From the NCBI GenBank assembly GCA_021827255.1, contig JAKAWO010000097.1, positions 1-9,527 of the forward strand: DNA of 9,527 bases, given 5' to 3'. Made by a program: the position numbers and the translations under genes. Below the pieces are notes generated by a model that saw only the letters and a program-made list of their open reading frames with translations, ran no database searches and had not been told where the DNA came from. The DNA comes from Acidobacteriota bacterium (lineage in GTDB: Bacteria > Acidobacteriota > Terriglobia > UBA7540). Below, piece by piece: positions 6,090-9,527 of this stretch; within the stretch, counting starts at the first letter, position 1, and every line of letters starts with the position of its first letter.

Positions 6090-6119
6090 ATGTTATCACC
6101 GCTTTTGACACAAAAACAA
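6090..6119 (-). promoter_or_regulatory. Candidate promoter for pal
   Basis: On the minus strand TTGTTT (6114-6119) is followed after 18 nt by TAACAT (6090-6095), preceded by TGA, an extended -10 pattern. Start near 6083 would give a leader of about 110 nt before pal. The -35 is weak (three of six). E. coli pal also has its own promoter, which makes this plausible. Confidence 0.4.
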
Positions 6120-6136
6120 CCCAAAATTGCTTGCCA

Positions 6137-6174
6137 GGCTCGCGAGCCCGTGCCGGCCCTCGCGCCGCGGGGCC
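6137..6174 (-). other. GC-rich hairpin cluster downstream of tolB
   Basis: Within the 234-bp tolB-pal spacer, several stems can form: the 12-bp palindrome GGCTCGCGAGCC (6137-6148), CGCGAG (6141-6146) with CTCGCG (6159-6164), and GGCCC (6155-6159) with GGGCC (6170-6174). They overlap, so only some can fold at once. No T-tract follows directly in the tolB reading direction, so this is a weak terminator or attenuator candidate, or a transcript-stabilising structure. The rest of the spacer holds the pal promoter candidate and no credible gene. Confidence 0.35.
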
Positions 6175-6205
6175 CACCTTGACCTCGAGATCCCCAGCGC
6201 GGGTT

Positions 6206-7540
6206 TCACTTCGACCAGTTGGCGTTCCAATTGCTGCCTCTGAAAGTTAGTTGTCGCGCATCCTGTCCGTTCGCCAGCATGCTCCAGATCTCCCGGTGGC
6301 CGCTGCGGGTAGAGGTAAAAACGATATGCCGACCGTCCGGCGCCCAGGCAGGATGCGTGTTGCGACCCTCGCCGTGGGTTAACTGCACAATCTGCCCGGT
6401 CGCGATATTGATGACATAGACGTCGTAGGTTCCCGTTTCCACCACGCCCCACGAGTAGGCCATGAACAGGCCGTTCGGGGACCAGGAGGGCGCGTTGGCA
6501 TCGCCGCCGTAGGTAATCAGTCGCCGAAGATTGGTGCCGTCCGAGGCCATAATGTAAATCTGAGGGGTGCCGCTCCGGTCGGAGACGAAAGCAATTTCGT
6601 TGCCCGTTTTCGGATTCCAGACAGGCGAAATATTCACTTTGGGGGCAAAGGTGAGTTGCTCCAGGCCGGAGCCGTCGGCATTGATGGAGTAAATCTCGGG
6701 ATTGCCACCCATGCTGGAGCAGAAGGCAATCTTCTTGCCATCGGGCGACCAGGCGGGCGTGGTGTTCAAGCCTCGGAAGGTTGGGAAGGGCAGCCGGCGA
6801 TTGCTCAGCAGGGAAAAGATGTAAATCTCCGGGTTGCCGCCGGCGTAGCTTGTGAAAGCGAGTTTATGATCGTCCGGCGACCAGCGTGGCGTGGTACACA
6901 AGGAGTGGTAATTCGTGATGGGACGCTGGTTGTGACCGTCATAATCCATCACCCAGATTTCCGGGGCGCCGGTGCGGTTGCTGACGAACGCAATCCGCGT
7001 GAGATTGATCCCTGGAACTCCGCCCCCTAGAAGCTGGATGATGTCGTTGGCAAGGTGATGCGCAATGGCGCGGGCCGACTCCGTGTTTAAGTCCGCCACG
7101 TATCGCTTGGCCAGCGCGGCGGGGCTGCCGGGGCTGCGCACATCCTGCAGATAAGCGGTGACCACCATCTGGTTGTTGACCGATTCGGCGCTCCCGAGCA
7201 CCAGCATCTGCGCGTTGGCGGGGGAGCTTGACCAAGCCTTAAAGTCCACTTGCTGGGGCGTCTGCGGAATCTTCAGCGGATAGTAGCTCTTGCTGACCAG
7301 ATCGACGATTCCTGAAAACTCGAGGTCATCCCAGAGAACTTTGTTAAAGGTTTGGGTCAGGCTGACCAGTTGTTGATTGACCGACTGTGGCGGCAAATCA
7401 GGAACCGCCAGGCGAACCTTGGTTTGCCCTAAGTTGATTCCGGTCTCAAACCAGCCCTGGCCAAGGCCGGGGCGTGGGTTGAATAGAACAACGGCGAAGA
7501 CAGAAAGGACGAAGCTAAGCCAGCGTTGATGGGACGACAT
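6206..7540 (-). CDS. tolB: Tol-Pal translocation protein TolB
   Basis: A periplasmic beta-propeller that moves between Pal and TolA and releases Pal from peptidoglycan. The 444-residue precursor has an N-terminal signal peptide (hydrophobic 8-20, probable cleavage near Gly-Leu-Gly-Gln at 25-28). Residues about 38-175 are the alpha/beta N-terminal domain, including KVRLAVPDLPPQS and DDLEFSGIVDLV. About 180-444 is a six-bladed propeller of PD40/WD40-like repeats with RIAFVSNRTGAPEIWVMDYD, then PRWSPDDHKLAFTS, PAWSPDGKKIAFCS, PVWNPKTGNEIAFVS, PSWSPNGLFMAYS and PAWAPDGRHIVFTS. The length is normal for the family. I place the start at ATG 7538-7540 because the signal peptide begins there, although the frame stays open further upstream. 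No strong ribosome site is seen; translation may depend partly on upstream genes. The stop is 234 bp before pal. Confidence 0.97.
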   Translation of the reverse strand: MSSHQRWLSFVLSVFAVVLFNPRPGLGQGWFETGINLGQTKVRLAVPDLPPQSVNQQLVSLTQTFNKVLWDDLEFSGIVDLVSKSYYPLKIPQTPQQVDFKAWSSSPANAQMLVLGSAESVNNQMVVTAYLQDVRSPGSPAALAKRYVADLNTESARAIAHHLANDIIQLLGGGVPGINLTRIAFVSNRTGAPEIWVMDYDGHNQRPITNYHSLCTTPRWSPDDHKLAFTSYAGGNPEIYIFSLLSNRRLPFPTFRGLNTTPAWSPDGKKIAFCSSMGGNPEIYSINADGSGLEQLTFAPKVNISPVWNPKTGNEIAFVSDRSGTPQIYIMASDGTNLRRLITYGGDANAPSWSPNGLFMAYSWGVVETGTYDVYVINIATGQIVQLTHGEGRNTHPAWAPDGRHIVFTSTRSGHREIWSMLANGQDARQLTFRGSNWNANWSK

Positions 7541-7574
7541 TGCTCTCACGGAAGGGGACACTCCACGGGATTTT

Positions 7575-7595
7575 CCGCCCGGCCGCGGCGGGCGG
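7575..7595 (-). other. Intercistronic hairpin between tolA and tolB
   Basis: CCGCCC (7575-7580) pairs with GGGCGG (7590-7595), and the loop itself contains GCC/GGC that can extend the stem. On the minus-strand transcript it is followed by AAAA rather than U residues, so it should not terminate transcription. It may protect or set processing of the mRNA ahead of tolB. The remainder of the 85-bp gap shows nothing. Confidence 0.35.
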
Positions 7596-7625
7596 GCGAG
7601 CGGGACTGAAGGAACGTTCAACGGC

Positions 7626-8426
7626 TCATGGGCGGTGGAAATCAAAGTAGAACTCCACATGAACTTGCTTTCCTGAATATGCCTGCGGAAGCGGAGCGAG
7701 CGGATTGGAAGCCAGCACCGCCCGCAGCGCTGAGCGGTCCACTTCCGGAATGCCGCTCGATTGCGCGATGCGAGCGTTGGCAATCGTGCCGTCGCGTTGG
7801 ATGTCAAAGTCCACATAGACGCGGGGGGCGCTGACGATGCCCGAACTGATCGTCGAGAGCAGCCAGTTGGCGCTGATCCGGCTGCGGACGGCATCCACGT
7901 ACCAGCCAAACAGGTCGCCAAAGTTGCCTTGGCCGAAGGAAATCCCTCCGCTCCCGGCGGCGCTGACAATCGGGCTGTAAGTCATTTGCGGAGGTCCGCC
8001 TTCGCCGAACGGAACCGCGTTGGGCGGTGGCTGGAACTTTTGCTTCTGGATCAGCTTGTTGACGCCTGCCAGTTTTTTCACCTTGATGGCTTCTTTGAAT
8101 TTTGGAATTTTAACAATGTCCGGCGACGGCGCCAGCTTGGGCACGGGCTGCGACAAAAAGAGGCCAGGATTTTGCGTGGCGACCGTGCTCGGAGTTGAAA
8201 CCACCGGCGGAGGAAGCGGAATCCCCGGCAGGGACGACACTGCGTTCACGTGGATCGCGCTGCCCGAGCTGAGGCCGTTCCCCCACGACGGCCCTCGGAA
8301 ACCACCGATCCATGCGGTGATCGCCGCGGTCACCGCTAACGTCGCGTGCAGCGCAATGGACCACATCAGAGGGCCGCGCAAACCCGTCGTCTGACCCGGC
8401 ATTTCGGGGAAGGTTGCTGCATCCAT
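7626..8426 (-). CDS. tolA: TolA-like energy transducer with TonB-type C-terminus
   Basis: An inner-membrane protein expected to carry force from TolQ-TolR to TolB-Pal. Of 266 residues, one membrane segment lies at about 21-40 and contains Ser23-x3-His27, as in the SHLS motif of TonB/TolA membrane helices. A Pro-rich stretch (65-105) and a short Lys-rich section (109-135) make up the periplasmic span. The C-terminal domain at about 170-266 is TonB/TolA-type (GWYVDAVRSRISANW, VDFDIQRDGTIANARIAQSS, VDRSALRAVLASNPLAPLP). The long Ala/Lys-rich helix of E. coli TolA (421 residues) is missing, so the reach is shorter and more TonB-like. Its place between tolR and tolB argues for the TolA role. Start ATG 8424-8426; the ribosome site is weak. 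It follows tolR by 37 bp. Confidence 0.88.
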   Translation of the reverse strand: MDAATFPEMPGQTTGLRGPLMWSIALHATLAVTAAITAWIGGFRGPSWGNGLSSGSAIHVNAVSSLPGIPLPPPVVSTPSTVATQNPGLFLSQPVPKLAPSPDIVKIPKFKEAIKVKKLAGVNKLIQKQKFQPPPNAVPFGEGGPPQMTYSPIVSAAGSGGISFGQGNFGDLFGWYVDAVRSRISANWLLSTISSGIVSAPRVYVDFDIQRDGTIANARIAQSSGIPEVDRSALRAVLASNPLAPLPQAYSGKQVHVEFYFDFHRP

Positions 8427-8463
8427 AGCTTGCTGGAAACCGCGTCTCGATTTCTCCCGCTTT

Positions 8464-8889
8464 TTAGGATGAAGGTTTGGTGTTCAAGGGCTGCGTGACG
8501 ATATTGATGTTTTTGACGTTCGCTTGCTTCAAGGCATCAATCACCCCGGCAAACGCCCCAAACGCCACCGACTGATCGCAGCGGATAAAAACCGGCGCGT
8601 TGGGATCGTTGCCCATCCGCTTCCTCACGATGGAGCCAAGCCGGTGGATGTTGACGGGATCGTTGCCCACGTATAGAGTCTGCATCTTGTCAATCGTTAC
8701 CACGACCTTTTCCTGATGCAGCACTTTCACCGTCTTGGTTTTGGGCAGCGTCACTTCGATCCCGGACTCGAGCAAGGGGGCCGTCACCATAAAAATCACC
8801 AGCAGCACCAGCATCACATCCACAAACGGCGTCACATTGATTTCTGCCAGCGCCGTGCGCGTCGTGCCTTTAGGCGTTGTGAAAGCCAT
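8464..8889 (-). CDS. tolR: Biopolymer transporter TolR (ExbD/TolR family)
   Basis: An inner-membrane stator component of the Tol proton motor. The 141-residue protein has a short cytoplasmic N-terminus, then a single membrane helix at about 19-40 beginning INVTPFVDVMLVLLVIFMV. Asp24 in PFVD is the protonatable residue (Asp23 in E. coli TolR). The C-terminal periplasmic domain (about 45-135) has the usual ExbD/TolR pattern: VTLPKTKT, VVTIDKMQTLYV, VFIRCDQSVAFGAFAGVIDALKQANVKNINIVTQP. ATG 8887-8889 has GGGAG with a 7-nt spacing. It is 91 bp after tolQ and 37 bp before tolA. Without the neighbours ExbD would be equally possible; the tol context decides. Confidence 0.95.
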   Translation of the reverse strand: MAFTTPKGTTRTALAEINVTPFVDVMLVLLVIFMVTAPLLESGIEVTLPKTKTVKVLHQEKVVVTIDKMQTLYVGNDPVNIHRLGSIVRKRMGNDPNAPVFIRCDQSVAFGAFAGVIDALKQANVKNINIVTQPLNTKPSS

Positions 8890-8930
8890 CTTCGCGCTCC
8901 CTTCCTCCCTTGGGATTTGGGCCCGGCCAG

Positions 8931-8954
8931 GAGCGGCGACCTCTCCGCTCGCCG
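8931..8954 (-). other. Two mutually exclusive stems in the tolQ-tolR spacer
   Basis: GAGCGG (8931-8936) can pair with CCGCTC (8945-8950), while the overlapping CGGCGA (8934-8939) can pair with TCGCCG (8949-8954). Both stems are 6 bp and perfect. No T-tract follows on the minus strand. A GC-rich region makes such pairs likely by chance, so any role in tuning tolR expression is speculative. Confidence 0.2.
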
Positions 8955-8980
8955 AACCGCGTCCTCTCGGGAGCTCCTGC

Positions 8981-9527
8981 TTACGTAAAGTACCGCTCCG
9001 TCATGTTCATGAATTCCAGCACAAAGTCGTCGAGCATGACTCCGAATTCCTTCAGCCGCTGCACGAACTGGTTGTAGGCGATGAGCGCAGGAATGGCCGC
9101 GAACAGTCCGCCCGCGGTGGTAATCAGCGCTTCAGAAATTCCCGGCGCCACGCTGCGCAAGCTGGCCGTTCCCGCCATGCCGAGCCCGTGAAAAGCATCC
9201 ATAATCCCCCAGACCGTCCCGAATAGCCCAATGAACGGCGAGGCCGCCGCCGTGGTCGCGAGCCAGGAGAGCTGCTGCTCCATTTGGGTCAGCTCTCGCG
9301 CCGCGGCGATTTGGAGCGCCCGATGCACCGAATCGAGGCTCTTGATGATGGGCTTGCCAGGGTTCGAACTCACCGTCGCTTGGCCTTCAATTTCGCGGTA
9401 GCCGGCTTCAAAAACCGACGGCAGCGGGCTGCGCTTGAGGTGGGCCGCGGATATGCGGATGTCCGAGAGTTTCTTGCTCTGATGGAAAATCCGCAAAAAA
9501 CCGGCGGAGTCCCGGCGAGCTCGCTTA
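8981..9527 (-). CDS. tolQ: Tol motor channel protein TolQ (partial, 5' end outside the window)
   Basis: An inner-membrane protein of the ExbB/TolQ/MotA family forming the proton channel with TolR. The frame is open to the window edge (the first visible residues read KARRDSAGFL), so about 181 residues are seen and roughly 50, including the first membrane helix, are missing compared with E. coli TolQ (230). Visible parts are the cytoplasmic domain, membrane helix 2 with ASPFIGLFGTVWGIMDAF, and helix 3 with VAPGISEALITTAGGLFAAI. The helix Thr residues of the family (the Thr in LFGT, and ALITT) are kept. It ends in TAA at 8981-8983. The TTG at 9494-9496 is an internal Leu codon, not a start. Gene order tolQ-tolR-tolA-tolB-pal-cpoB is the standard one. 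Whether ybgC precedes it cannot be seen. Confidence 0.95.
   Translation of the reverse strand, partial: KRARRDSAGFLRIFHQSKKLSDIRISAAHLKRSPLPSVFEAGYREIEGQATVSSNPGKPIIKSLDSVHRALQIAAARELTQMEQQLSWLATTAAASPFIGLFGTVWGIMDAFHGLGMAGTASLRSVAPGISEALITTAGGLFAAIPALIAYNQFVQRLKEFGVMLDDFVLEFMNMTERYFT

Noticed and set aside
1..9527. Looked for CRISPR-type repeats, insertion-sequence ends, transposase or phage genes, tRNA cloverleafs and rRNA.
   Set aside because: Nothing found by eye; all long stretches are accounted for by conserved chromosomal genes and short spacers.

Overview
This window looks like chromosomal DNA of a GC-rich Gram-negative (diderm) bacterium. It carries a Tol-Pal envelope cluster, an RpoE-like ECF sigma factor and a periplasmic Spy/CpxP-like protein. 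I suspect an Acidobacteriota member. The grounds, from memory and not from any search, are the 124-residue XRE regulator type, an Ig-like domain inside Pal, and a short TolA/TonB-like protein. There is no sign of mobile DNA, CRISPR, tRNA or rRNA.

Layout. (1) 49-1584 (+): guaA, GMP synthase, complete. (2) 1645-2019 (-): small XRE-family regulator, convergent with guaA and divergent from the next operon. (3) 2156-3600 (+): a tight three-gene operon of ECF sigma factor, zinc-finger (ZAS) transmembrane anti-sigma factor, and a small membrane-anchored, His-rich Spy/CpxP/CnrX-like protein. The first two genes are 3 nt apart; the second and third overlap as GTGA. An ECF-type promoter candidate, TGTAAC-N17-CGTC, lies just upstream (2095-2121). 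(4) 3621-9527 (-): read right to left, tolQ (5' end cut by the window), tolR, tolA-like, tolB, pal, cpoB (ybgF) and ssb.

Working together. TolQ-TolR form the proton-driven motor, the TolA-like protein spans the periplasm, TolB and Pal couple it to the outer membrane and peptidoglycan, and CpoB links this to wall synthesis at constriction. Sequence-level promoter candidates sit before pal (6090-6119) and before cpoB (5057-5085), so the cluster may be several transcription units, with ssb probably co-transcribed with cpoB. The sigma/anti-sigma/Spy-like operon is best read as an envelope- or metal-stress module resembling CnrYXH in logic but with a zinc-finger anti-sigma factor. It is the most interesting part of the window. 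Its ligand and regulon cannot be told from sequence.
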